The notes under the pieces are model-generated. The model worked only from the letters and a program-made list of their open reading frames with translations. It was not told the DNA's origin and did not search any database. From assembly GCA_018417955.1 (NCBI GenBank), contig JACTVC010000035.1, positions 1 through 64,000 on the forward strand: DNA of 64,000 bases. Direction: 5' to 3'. Shown here in pieces: positions 10,262 through 21,889 of the stretch. Each line of letters starts with the position of its first letter. The first letter of the stretch is position 1. The position numbers and the translations under genes are program-made. Source of the stretch: Laccaria trichodermophora. Taxonomy: Eukaryota > Basidiomycota > Agaricomycetes > Agaricales > Hydnangiaceae.

Positions 10262-12857
10262 ATGGAATTAGAATACAGTCAGAGACCAACGAAACGTAGA
10301 AAACTCCAAGTACGTTCTTTTCATTCTTGCGAGATTTCGTAACAAAGCTACTATCACGTTATGTATAGTCGCCGAAAGTTCTTCAATTCGTGGATATTGA
10401 AGCACAAGTGTCAGAGGCTGAACTCGACGATCGGGATGACAGTGACCTAGGTGTGTATGATAGATTTTACTTATTTCACTGCTGATCCGTTCAAAAAGAT
10501 GATCTTATCAACGATGTTGAAGAAACTGAGTCGATCTCGGGAGATACCCACAGGCACCTTCTCCATGAATCTTTGCTCCCGTCCGATGACGATGCGTTTT
10601 GGGAGAGTTTTCTCGAGCACGTCAGGTCTCCTCATGAAAAAATCGCAGAAGAGGTCCAAGATGTTGAAAATGTGTCTTTATGGGCAGTGGTTGTCAAGGT
10701 AAAAGTTAACGAATATTGGGGGCTTGTCGTGTCATGACTTTTCCACTTAGCCTGGACATGAGGAGCAGATAGTCTTTCAAATTCATCATCGCCTCATTGA
10801 CCTCAGGTTTCCAGCGCACTTTCGACCCCCAGCGGTCTTTGGTTGGAAAGCACTACCGGGTAGAGTCTTTTTTGAAGGCGGTTCGCGAGAAATCATTCGC
10901 AAAGTCTGTAATGGCCTTGGAAACGTCATTGTTTCAAACATTTTTAACATCCCGGATCCCAACCCCTCCCTCTTCAATCTTCCGGATACCTTTAGACCAA
11001 AACGTCATTCATGGGTGAGATTGACCCGCGGTATTTATAAAGGAGATCTCGCCTTCATTCGGAGCATGAAATCCTTGCTCATAAACGTCATCGTGGTACC
11101 ACGCGTCGCTTACGACCCACCTTCTCCCAAAGTCAAAAGAAGCCTGGCCACCGTAAATGAGGATCGAAACGATGAGTCCGATGAAGATTTCGCAGGGTTA
11201 TACAACCCCAATCCCGAGCTGTACAGAAGAGCTTCAACACCGGGGCGGCCTCCGCAGGCACTGTTCAATGCAACGCTGGCGAAGCAACGGTTTCGTCGAG
11301 CATTTCAGAAGCGAAATAATTTGTTTTTATTCAAAGGAGTCATTTACGATGGCGATGGATATGCGTATTTCAGCAACCTCGACACTGATTGGTATACTCC
11401 AGAAGATGTTGTACCAACACCGAAAGAGTTTGAACTCTTCAGCGCCTCTTCGGACATTCCTCTCAAGGTCCGAGAGGACACAATGGCGAGAGTGTCGGCC
11501 AGCATTCTTCAAATAGGCGATGCGGTGAAAATAACTCGCGGAGAATCAAAGGGGCTTTTTGGGGTGATCGTCGAGACCAGGGAAAATGAGGCTGACGTCT
11601 TCTTGCCGCTGCAGGACTTAACAGCTTCCATACCTTTTTCATCGCTGAGGAAACATCTTAAAGTCGGGGATGAAGTGCGCATTCTATCGGGAGACAACCA
11701 AGGTGTTACGGGTTGGGTAGTGGCAAAAGATGACGACAATCTGTGCGTCTTTAATGACAGGACCGGAACAGAGGTGAATGCGATGGTTTTAAATTGTACA
11801 CTTCTGACATTCCATCATCTTTTAGGTAGAGGTATCCCCCGGCAATGTCGAGTTTTGCGGCTCTCCCTTTTTGTTTGCAACAGTATCCCCGGATTTGAAA
11901 GCTCCATTGACAGCTGCACAAAAGGATGTCATGAAGGGGGACTCAAACAGTCATCTCGTAGGAAAACACGTAACAGTCAGCAAAGGCAGTTTGAGAAGTT
12001 ACCGAGGCAGGATAAAAAGCACTGTTGGTGAGAAAAGGGTCTTGGTTGAACTCGAGGCGCGCCTCCAACGCCCAGAAATTTTTGACATTACATCCCTATT
12101 CATCATGCAAGTCATACATTTTTTTCTAAAACGATGCTAAATAGCTTCCAGCACCGACGAAAGGTTTCGTCCCGCAAGGCCTCGAAGCCTTCAGACAGAT
12201 ATTACTTACCCACTTGAGCCAGCGCCCGGACCTACTCTTGCAAGCCTTTTGACCCCCAGTCAGCCCTTGCTGCCTCCACAGCCCTCAGTCGCATATCCGG
12301 CCGCTTTCCTCCAGGTGGCTCCTGCCATTGAGGTGCCGTCTACTCCACTTCCCAACCCAGAAGGTGTTCCGACAAGCCCAGCTTGGGACCCAAGTTCAAA
12401 GACCCCACGTCATGGCGATGACGGTAACTACATTTTTAATTCAAAGTCAGGATATACTGACACATTTGTGGCAGCCCCTCCTCCATATTGGCTTAGAGAT
12501 GGCTGCTTCGCTATGATGAGATTGAGCCTTCGTTTAATCAACACACGCCCTAAATTCCATGATGGAAAGTATGAAAATCAGCGTGGAGAGTTCAAGGAGG
12601 TGGTCGGAGATCTCGTTAGGGTTCAACTTGGCTTCACAGCTGTGGAAGTCCCGTTTGAATACTTGATACCTGAAAGGCCGGAGTGCAAGGGCCAAGTTGT
12701 TACTGTGTTTGATGGCCCACATAAGGGGGCACAGTTCAGGATTCAGCGGTTTGGTGAAGGTTACTGTGGGTGCTCAAACTTGAAATCAACAGCACTTCGG
12801 AGAAAGATTAATGTCGAAATCCCAACCAATCAACTTGTAGTGACCTGGGGGCGATAA
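10262..12857 (+). CDS. SPT5-like transcription elongation protein (NGN + KOW)
   Basis: Seven exons (10262-10309, 10369-10450, 10499-10698, 10751-11773, 11826-12106, 12152-12423, 12475-12857) give 762 aa. A KRRK patch and an acidic region (LDDRDDSDLDDLINDVEE) precede an NGN-type domain (~residues 100-205: LWAVVVKPGHEEQIVFQIH ... HSWVRLTRGIYKGDLAFI). Several KOW-like units follow (IGDAVKITRGESKGLFG, VGDEVRILSGDNQGVTG, VGKHVTVSKGSLRSYRG, GQVVTVFDGPHKGA), with a proline-rich linker near 550-610. In eukaryotes SPT5 pairs with SPT4 and clamps RNA polymerase II. This copy lacks an obvious CTR heptad tail and sits in a duplicated, repeat-bounded island, so I read it as a divergent paralogue. The fifth intron is GC-AG (GCAAGT at 12107). 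Confidence 0.8.
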
Positions 12858-14053
12858 AAATACAAATCGGTTTCGACTAATGAGTACCCACTGATTGGGA
12901 CCTCATGGGCCGCTCGATATCTCTAGAGAAACTTTTTAGAATAGTTTGAACAATATACACTGTCACCACATCTGTTCTCTTATCCTTCATGGGGCAATAT
13001 CGATAACTTACAATTTGTGTGAAATGCGTATGTTTAGAATTTTAGTTTTGAGGATCTTTACAGGGATCCAGCGCAAGTTTTGGCTGCTCATTATCTTCTG
13101 GCTGTTGGGTTAGTAGGTTTCTTTCCTTTTCTTTGAGGATCGTGTACTGATGGGGTTTTTAAACAGTGATTTATGGATTGTTCTTCCATGATGGCACATG
13201 TGTTCTTCTTTTCCAGAGGGTTTGCGTTCATTGCTTTGTGGGAGTGATACTGCGGGATTCCAGAATCGACTTGGTTTGTCTTTTAGCTTTGCTCTTATCG
13301 TTCGCTCGGCTGGCCGTTTTGTTGCAGGGTGTCTTCTTCACGCTAGCGCTGTTTGGCTTCTCTTGTCTTTTTGCATCACCCAACGACGCCCTCCTGGGCG
13401 CGATGGCATCCGTCTGCGGCCAAGTCCCGCACCCATGGCGCAGCTTTTGGGACTTCACCTCGCGTTAGCTAGGTCTCCCAGCTTCATATGATTTCTAAGC
13501 AAACCAAAGAACTCGACTTCCTGGAGGTCATATTTTCATATTGGACCAAACACTCCCGGACTCTTCAGCAAACATGGCACGCCGTACACTTTTGCTAGTA
13601 GTTACGATTGCTTCTTACACTTTGCTTACACGAGATACAGTTGTCTCTCAGTTTGCTTACTGTAACACTGCTCATCACCTGGCCGACGAGCAGCGGCCTC
13701 CTTTGACAGGCTAGATATCCAATGCTCCAATGGAGCTCCCGTGAAGAAACAAAAATAAGAGGATCAGATTAAGAGTGATGAAACAACTACATTTTGGAAC
13801 TTTTTTTGGAAACCGAAGGTGTAAGAACCCTTACTAACGTATTTAAAATATAGATTTAGAAGCGAAGTCAACCTCTAGTGAACAAATGGCTGCCATGCCG
13901 ACTGTGATGAAAGGTCATAATTCCTTGCTGTACGACTTTCATGTTCAGGTCTTGATAAGCATCGGTCAACGATTCTCACACGTTTGGGGGATGGTGAACA
14001 TAGATTAGGCGGCCAGCGACTAGACTGTCCTCCAGTTTCAAGCAAGCCCGCCA
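12858..14053. other. Intergenic, no supported gene
   Basis: 1.2 kb between the SPT5-like gene and the right arm of the inverted duplication. A hydrophobic open frame at 13166-13468 starts with GTG, not ATG, and overlaps others in all phases, so I do not accept it. Confidence 0.55.
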
Positions 14054-15340
14054 CGGCGATACCAAGTCCGCCCAGCAAAACCGGGTACCTCCGATTTCCG
14101 GATACACTGGCCCTAAAGTTGTTCTCTTTATAAGTGTTTCAAGTCGAACTTCATACTTTCTTTCCTTCTACCTCAGCACACGTAGATTTTCTCTGAGTCG
14201 GTGTATACACTACGTATTGTTGATGTATTCCTACGACATAATCGACACAAACTTTGAGCAAAGGATTTTCTTTACAAAAAGATGGACGTATATACCTGAC
14301 GAGCGCCGTAACATAAATCCGACGGAGATACCGGCGCGAGGTGACTTGGTCATACCGTGCTAAGATATTCAAGTTTATTGAATGCCAGTGTGTGTGGTCT
14401 AGGAAGGGAACGACCCCAGCGAGGTTCTCAGCAGTGATTTCTAGCCTGTCTCACCAACAGCCCTCAAATCTTGTCGTGGCCGTTCACACCAGAAAGGTTG
14501 GGAACGACGTCGTCTCAAATATTGGTTTTGGCCATATGGCCCTCTGCGTTCTATGGTGCCATCTAGAATGACGACTCCACAGCTTCAAGGTTAGTCGTTC
14601 TGACCACAAACTCTTCGCAAGCTAACGAAACCGTCAGGTACTGGACGCGGCTTTCGAAGAGACCTTCTGGGATACGGCCGACTTTTGTGGCAATAACGAG
14701 GAATTGTTGGGGAAATGGTACGTGATTGCGCACCCAACTACTTCAATTGGAGCTTATTAGACTTCGACAGGTTCAATGTGACTGAGAATCGCGAGAAGAT
14801 CTTCCTCGCTACCAAGTAGGAACACCACCAAGTAGGAACACCTGTGAGGCTCATCAACGGCGAAGCTGAATAAGTCAGTCAAGCTTGGTCCCTCAAGAAG
14901 CTCGGAATCATCGTGATTCAACATATGAAGCTGCTGGTATCCCTCTCAAAACTATGGGGACTGACGTTGGTACGCAGATTTCTTCTTTCTGAGATTACTT
15001 GCAACACAAGTCTAAAGACAGTTTTTCAGACTATATGCTTAAGCGTCACATCTTCACCGTTGATACGGACCACTTTCCCTACTGCCTCCGCACCCGCCAG
15101 CAGAGATACGGTATATCTGTAGACGACTTGTCGCACTCTACCGCAATTCGTCGGATAAATAACTCGAAAGTAATAACCACAAGCTATTAAAGATTTAGAT
15201 TTAGTACTAGAACAAAAGCTGGACAAGAATTTGCGCATAGAACCTACAAAAAGGCTTTGACTTTGTTTTCATCATACCCGTCAATACCTACACGCTCCTC
15301 ACGTACATGGAGAGCAACAGACAGCTGCGGATGACTTGGG

Positions 15341-15967
15341 ATGATACACAAAGTCTCAATTGCTCAGCCTGTAGTAACCTTTCTTCCCTTGCGAAGTACA
15401 CAAAAAAAAAGCAGGCCACACCTGGTTTCTGCTACGTTTCTAGACGAACAGAACCGTGTTCGTGTTGCATCGGAGCTGGTCCAACCTGCCAAAAAGGGCC
15501 CCTTTTCTACCGAGCCTCCTCCCAGACGGCGCCGTAGAATTCAAGTGGGTGACAGCAGCACACGCTCCAAAGCCATTTCCAGAATAACACCAGCCTTTGT
15601 TCTGGAAGCGACGACACGGATTCATCACATCATCCCCCTACACACTACACAAAACGATCCCTTTCTCTCTGGAACACACCATTCCGCTCCTACCAGCTCC
15701 GTAGAGCGCGAATCTTTACCCACCGACGAAAATGATCTACGCACTGTAGACAATTCTCCATTTAACGATGGAGACAACAACTTTTTACGCGCGCCCACGC
15801 AAGGAGTTGTCGAACAATGCATTGCCCAATTCATAAGGCGAATCGGAAACGAAGCGTTAAGCACCATCATTTGCGCCGCTTGTGCAATGACAAACTCCAA
15901 GATCATGCCGTTAAGGGACATACTAAACGGCGCCTGTCTGCGTCCTTCTAATTGCAAGGACGGATAA
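15341..15967 (+). CDS. 208-aa ORF in inverted-repeat arm, second copy
   Basis: Identical in translation to the frame at 2831-3457, including the arginine run and the IICAACAMTNSKI cysteine motif. The same caution applies: a Helitron-associated origin is only a faint resemblance, and no neighbouring helicase sequence is present. The copy reads towards the foldback insertion. Confidence 0.35.
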   Translation: MIHKVSIAQPVVTFLPLRSTQKKSRPHLVSATFLDEQNRVRVASELVQPAKKGPFSTEPPPRRRRRIQVGDSSTRSKAISRITPAFVLEATTRIHHIIPLHTTQNDPFLSGTHHSAPTSSVERESLPTDENDLRTVDNSPFNDGDNNFLRAPTQGVVEQCIAQFIRRIGNEALSTIICAACAMTNSKIMPLRDILNGACLRPSNCKDG

Positions 15968-17177
15968 CCAAGCAACGGGATGGTATGGGATAATCAATCG
16001 TCTGTGAGTCGGTTTCAAGCAATCTGAATGCCGTTATCAAGGCCTGATCTCTGACGTCGATTGTGCTTGCTAGGTTTCTTTTGGCCGCGATAATATGTAC
16101 GTCTATATCAGATTTTTTATTTGGCCGATGCTGACGGGCATCTTTATGGTTAGCAGTCTAATCGCAGCATGGTCGTCTTTGTTACGAAGCCCTTTGTCAA
16201 TGGAACCATCCTTGGCTGATCAACCTCATTACTGTCATTTCTTCGCCCTGTGTCTCAAAACTGCCGGTAGACTATATATTTGGCCCGTCTTCGTTTTGAT
16301 CAGGTCTTATTGAGGAGGTCGGCTCCACAGCATCGTCTTCGGCAGGTGCTCACAGGGTTACCTTGAGAGTACGATTTGACAGTAGGTTTTCTGGATTTGT
16401 TGGAGAACGTGTGTTTAATAATGGCGCGTAGTCCCTAGTCTTAATGGCGCGTAGAGTTTATCCAGCCAATGTGAGGCTTAGAACCCTTTATTAAGTTCAG
16501 CCATGCCACATCCACATTCACTTGTGTTGCCGCAATGACGTTCATTCTCTCACGTGACCTGGCCCTCCTTACCCTGGCGTCAATATAATTGGCATTCCAC
16601 TGGAATCCTTGGGCGCTCCAGCTCAAAGTTGTGATCAAATCACCGTTGACGTAGTACTAACCACTACTGCACATCCAGGGTCAAACGTTGCTGAATCGAT
16701 CAGCCGGCCATATGTGCATTACTATTGTTATAGTACATATTCAACAAAATATCGCAGCAAACTTCGACTACCCCCCTGAAAGTATGGATAATCCGGACCA
16801 TTCACTTTCAAACATAGCCTTTCGATTCTCTCCAAGACGAAACAAAGCACCAGGATTCCCGTCGACCTACGAGGTTCACCCCTACGATGCAAACACTGAG
16901 CCATCAACCATCCCCGCCTCCCAGCAAGGGGTAGCGTTCGTATGTAGCTTCCTCTGACCCTGATACGCTGACGTTGCTCTTCATTTAGAACTCGCTCTTG
17001 AGTACCATGATCTTCGAAGGGAGACCTTTCGACGCGCCCCAAGTCTCTGGATTTATCTCAGCTAGAATGTTGGAACCGACTTTTTCGACGGTAACAGTAC
17101 CGACTACGATCAAAACCATCCCCTTTGTTTAAAATTCTTAATTTCCTCCGATAAGGATCTTCACGCTGCAGGGCCAT

Positions 17178-17184
17178 AATTATT
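17178..17184. repeat. Left direct repeat AATTATT of the foldback element
   Basis: AATTATT directly abuts the left terminus (GAGTGGTAGC...). The same seven bases directly follow the right terminus at 21883-21889, as expected for a target-site duplication. Confidence 0.75.
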
Positions 17185-17329
17185 GAGTGGTAGCTACCAC
17201 TTTTATGATAAAATACAGTCAAGTGCCTGCACAACTTTTTGGTAAATGGCACTGTGGTCTTATGAAATGAGAAACATGGGGGAAATCTAATGAAACATGT
17301 TTCATTTTTGGCCCAGACCATTTCATATA

Positions 17330-18180
17330 TATCTCATTGTTTCCCTAGCAATATTTCTTTGCCATTTCTTTCCCATTTCATTGGCTGACTGGCTATATTT
17401 CTTTTCCATTTCATTGGTTGCCTGGCCATATTTTTTTTCTATTTCATTGTTTCCCTAGCAATATTTCTTCGCCATTTCTTTCCCATTTCATTGGCTGCCT
17501 AGCCATATTTATTTCCCATTTCATTCATATTTCTTTTCCATTTCATTGTTTCCCTAGCAATATTTCTTCACCATTTCATTCCTATTTCATTGGCTGCCTA
17601 GCCATATTTCTTTCCCATTTCTTTTCCATTTCATTGTTTCCCCAGCAATATTTCTTCGCCATTTCATTGGCTGCCTAGCAATATTTCTTTCCCATTTCAT
17701 TCATATTTCATTGCCATTTCATTGACTCCCTAGCAATATTTCTTCGCCATTTCTTTCCCATTTCATTGGCTGCCTAGCCATATTTCTTTCCCATTTCTTT
17801 TCCATTTCATTGTTTCCCCAGCAATATTTCTTTGCCATTTCTTTCCCATTTCATTGGCTGCCTAGCCATATTTCTTTCCCATTTCATTCATATTTCTTTT
17901 CCATTTCATTGTTTCCCTAGCAATATTTCTTTTCCATTTCATTGTTTCCCTAGCAATATTTCTTTTCCATTTCATTGTTTCCCCAGCAATATTTCTTTGC
18001 CATTTCTTTCCCATTTCATTGACTCCCTAGCAATATTTCTTCGCCATTTCTTTCCCATTTCATTGGCTGCCTAGCCATATTTCTTTCCCATTTCTTTTCC
18101 ATTTCATTGTTTCCCTAGCAATATTTCTTCGCTATTTCTTTCCCATTTTATTGGCTGCCTGGCTATATTTCTTTGCCATC
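17330..18180. repeat. Foldback repeat array A, left arm
   Basis: Irregular ~40-100-bp units made of a few modules: CCATTTCATTGTTTCCCTAG followed by CAATATTTCTT, alternating with CATTTCATTGGCTGCCTAGC followed by CATATTTCTTT. Its mirror is at 20765-21740. Confidence 0.9.
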
Positions 18181-18679
18181 TTGTCAGGGTCCATCCAATG
18201 GGTCATCAGGAGGGTGGTCACATGACCAATTTCCTAAAATGGTGAAAATACAAAATTAATAGCCCTGAATTGTAGCTTTCAGAATCTGTTTGAATTATGT
18301 TCTAAAGTGCTCTCATTGTGGAGATATGAGGCAAATGAATTTTTACAGCGCCGGCTTTTTTCAACCTTTTTGTCTTTTTCTCCAGGAAAACAACACCAAA
18401 CAATATAATTTTAACATATTTAGAAAGCTAAGAAAAGGGGCTACAATTATCATATTATAGAAAAATTGACTCAAAAAGGAAGGTGCATAGCCTAAAAGGG
18501 ACATGCACACTAGTAGACTACAAAAGTCAGACCTAGACTAGAAATTTTACCAATAGGTTTACCAATAGATTACAAAAGTCAGACATAGAATACAAAAATG
18601 AGTAATGCACTACAAAAGACTACAAAGAGCTGGACATAGACTACAAAGTTTACTAATGGGCTATGACAGACTTCAAGAG

Positions 18680-19095
18680 TTGGACATACACCACAAAATC
18701 CGCTTTTCTCATTACAAAAGTTTTAGTGTCTGCTTTTTTCATTACAGCAGTTTGTAGTGTCCGCTTTTTTTATTACAACAGTTTGTAGTGTCCACTTTTT
18801 TATTACAACAGTTTGTAGTGTCCACTTTTTTTATTACAACAGTTTGTAATGTCCGCCTTTTTCATTACAACAGTTTGTAGTGTCCGCTTTTTTTATTACA
18901 ACAGTTTGTAGTGTCCAATTTTTTTATTGCAACAGTTTGTAGATCCGCTTTTTTCATTACAACAGCTTGTAGTGTCTGCTTTTTTTATTACAACAGTTTC
19001 TAGTGTTCGCTCTTTTTATTACAACAGTTTCTAGTCTCTGCTTTTTTAGACTACAACAGTTTACAATATCCACTTTTTAAGACTACTAAGTTCGT
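18680..19095. repeat. Foldback repeat array B, left arm
   Basis: About 13 copies of a ~31-bp unit with core TTATTACAACAGTTTGTAGT and a T-tract of variable length. Reverse-complement partner of 19625-20250. Confidence 0.9.
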
Positions 19096-19205
19096 AGTCT
19101 GCTTTTCTAATTTAGTTTGTGGGTATGGGTTTATGACATGTGAGATGAGTTGACTTTTGCCAGTCATGCCCAACTGTTGGCTTTCATACCAGTGGAGCCT
19201 GCACT

Positions 19206-19516
19206 GTGTTTTCAAGAACAACAGCTCTACTCATGGTCAACCTGGAAAAGATTCACCAGATTCCAGCTTGTATTCACCTGAGTAGACTAAGAACATAATA
19301 GGAATAGACAACCTTTCATTGTTCACTCCTAGTACTCTTGAATGGCTTTCAGTGAAGATTGGCTAGGATGAATGGTTGGACAGTGAAACCTTATCATAAT
19401 TTGACTTGACAGAGAAGACCAATGAGAGACACTCATTATAGGACAGTAGCTACTGATATCAATAAATGTTTGACTGAGTCCAGAGAGATGGGATAGTGGC
19501 TGGTCAGCTGAAAAGA
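19206..19516. other. Loop of the foldback element
   Basis: About 310 bp of single-copy sequence with no partner in the opposite arm and no open frame of note. The stem closes just outside, where CCAGTCATGCCCAACTGTTG (left) pairs with CAACAAGTTGGGCATGACTGG (right). Confidence 0.75.
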
Positions 19517-19624
19517 GAGACAGGCACCACTGATGTGAAAGACAACAAGTTGGGCATGACTGGCAGAGTCAATTCATCTCACATGTCATAAACCCATACC
19601 TACTACAAACTAAATGTCAGAAAA

Positions 19625-20250
19625 GCAGACTACAAACTTAGTAGTCTTAAAGAGTGGATATTGTAAACTGCTGTAGTCCAACAAAGTGGATTCTACCCAC
19701 TGTTGTAGTCCAAAAAAGGGAAGACTACAAACTGTCATAATCTAAAAAAACGGACACTAGAAACTGATGTAGTCAAAAAAAGCAGACACTACAAACTGTT
19801 GTAATGAAAAAAGTGGACACTCAAACTGTTGCAATAAAAATTGGACACTACAAACTGTTGTAATAAAAAAAGTGAACACTAGAAATGGTTGCAATAAAAA
19901 AATTGGACACTACAAACTGTTGTAATGAAAAAGCGGACACTACAAACTGTTGTAATAAAAAAAGTGGACACTACAAACTGTTGTAATAAAAAAAGTGGAC
20001 ACTACAAACTGTTGTAATAAAAAAAGTGGACACTACAAACTGTTGTAATAAAAAAAGCGGACACTACAAACTGTTGTAATAAAAAAAGCGGACACTACAA
20101 ACTGTTGTAATAAAAAAAGCGGACACTACAAACTGTTGTAATGGAAAAATCAGGCACTACAAACTGTTGTAATAAAAAAAGCGGACACTACAAACTGCTG
20201 TAATGAAAAAAGCAGACACTAAAACTTTTGTAATGAGAAAAGCGGATTTT
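19625..20250. repeat. Foldback repeat array B, right arm
   Basis: About 20 copies of the ~31-bp unit with core ACTACAAACTGTTGTAATAA, many nearly identical between 19910 and 20200. It is longer than the left-arm array, so copy number has changed in one arm. Confidence 0.9.
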
Positions 20251-20764
20251 GTGGTGTATGTCCAACTCTTGAAGTCTGTCATAGCCCATTAGTAAACTTT
20301 GTAGTCTATGTCCAGCTCTTTGTAGTCTTTTGTAGTGCATTACTCATTTTTGTATTCTATGTCTGACTTTTGTAATCTATTGGTAAACCTATTGGTAAAA
20401 TTTCTAGTCTAGGTCTGACTTTTGTAGTCTACTAGTGTGCATGTCCCTTTTAGGCTATGCACCTTCCTTTTTGAGTCAATTTTTCTATAATATGATAATT
20501 GTAGCCCCTTTTCTTAGCTTTCTAAATATGTTAAAATTATATTGTTTGGTGTTGTTTTCCTGGAGAAAAAGACAAAAAGGTTGAAAAAAGCCAGCACTGT
20601 AAAAATTCATTTGCCTCATATCTCCACAATGAGAGCACTTTAGAACATAATTCAAACAGATTCTGAAAGCTACAATTCAGGGCTATTAATTTTGTATTTT
20701 CACCATTTTAGGAAATTGGTCATGTGACCACCCTCCTGATGACCCATTGGATGGACCCTGACAA

Positions 20765-21740
20765 GATGGCAAAGAAATATAGCCAGGCAGCCAATAAAAT
20801 GGGAAAGAAATAGCGAAGAAATATTGCTAGGGAAACAATGAAATGGAAAAGAAATGGGAAAGAAATATGGCTAGGCAGCCAATGAAATGGGAAAGAAATG
20901 GCGAAGAAATATTGCTAGGGAGTCAATGAAATGGGAAAGAAATGGCAAAGAAATATTGCTGGGGAAACAATGAAATGGAAAAGAAATATTGCTAGGGAAA
21001 CAATGAAATGGAAAAGAAATGGGAAAGAAATATTGCTAGGCAGCCAATGGAATGGCGAAGAAATATTGCTGGGGAAACAATGAAATGGAAAAGAAATGGG
21101 AAAGAAATATGGCTAGGCAGCCAATGAAATAGCAATGAAATGGCGAAGAAATATTGCTAGGGAAACAATGAAATGGAAAAGAAATATGAATGAAATGGGA
21201 AAGAAATATGGCTAGGCAGCCAATGAAATGGGAAAGAAATGGCGAAGAAATATTGCTAGGGAAACAATGAAATGGAAAAGAAATGGGAAAGAAATATGGC
21301 TAGGCAGCCAATGAAATGGGAAAGAAATGGTGAAGAAATATTGCTAGGGAGTCAATGAAATGGCAATGAAATATGAATGAAATGGGAAAGAAATATTGCT
21401 AGGCAGCCAATGAAATGGTGAAGAAATATTGCTGGGGAAACAATGAAATGGAAAAGAAATGGGAAAGAAATATGGCTAGGCAGCCAATGAAATAGCAATG
21501 AAATGGCGAAGAAATATTGCTAGGGAAACAATGAAATGGAAAAGAAATATGAATGAAATGGGAAAGAAATATGAATGAAATGGGAAAGAAATTGCGAAGA
21601 AATATTGCTAGGGAAACAATGAAATAGAAAAAAAATATGGCCAGGCAACCAATGAAATGGAAAAGAAATATAGCCAGTCAGCCAATGAAATGGGAAAGAA
21701 ATGGCAAAGAAATATTGCTAGGGAAACAATGAGATATATA
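20765..21740. repeat. Foldback repeat array A, right arm
   Basis: Modules ATTGCTAGGGAAACAATGAA and GGCTAGGCAGCCAATGAAAT alternate, linked by GGGAAAGAAAT/GGCGAAGAAAT spacers. Mirror of 17330-18180 with a different unit order. Confidence 0.9.
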
Positions 21741-21882
21741 TGAAATGGTCTGGGCCAAAAATGAAACATGTTTCATTAGATTTCCCCCATGTTTCTCATT
21801 TCATAAGACCACAGTGCCATTTACCAAAAAGTTGTGCAGGCACTTGACTGTATTTTATCATAAAAAGTGGTAGATACTAGTG

Positions 21883-21889
21883 AATTATT
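21883..21889. repeat. Right direct repeat AATTATT of the foldback element
   Basis: Second copy of the putative target-site duplication, immediately after the right terminus ...ACTAGTG. Confidence 0.75.

Larger units (their letters stand above)
17185..21882. mobile_element. Non-coding foldback transposon with tandem-repeat arms
   Basis: The whole 4.7-kb unit folds on itself. The left arm runs from 17185 to about 19205, the loop from 19206 to 19516, and the right arm from 19517 to 21882. Outside to inside, each arm holds a ~145-bp unique end, repeat array A, a ~500-bp unique block, repeat array B and a ~100-bp inner block. The termini match imperfectly (GAGTGGTAGCTACCACTTTT against CACTAGTATCTACCACTTTT on the other strand) and are flanked by AATTATT. 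This layout is that of Drosophila FB-type foldback elements. No transposase frame is visible; open frames in the arrays are translated repeats. It must have been moved in trans. The superfamily is not decided: the right end begins CACTA on the reverse strand, but a 7-bp duplication does not fit CACTA elements. Confidence 0.88.

Noticed and set aside
13166..13468. 100-codon hydrophobic frame that could be a membrane protein
   Set aside because: It begins with GTG, overlaps other open frames in the same T-rich stretch and lacks any conserved pattern.
17418..18074. Two open frames with repeating FHCFPSNISSPF-type sequence, looking like a repeat protein
   Set aside because: They are translations of tandem array A and have no start context, splice support or composition of a real gene.
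19625..20250. Regular ~31-bp repeats resembling a CRISPR array
   Set aside because: There are no unique spacers between units, the array is mirrored at 18680-19095 inside a foldback element, and the genome is eukaryotic.
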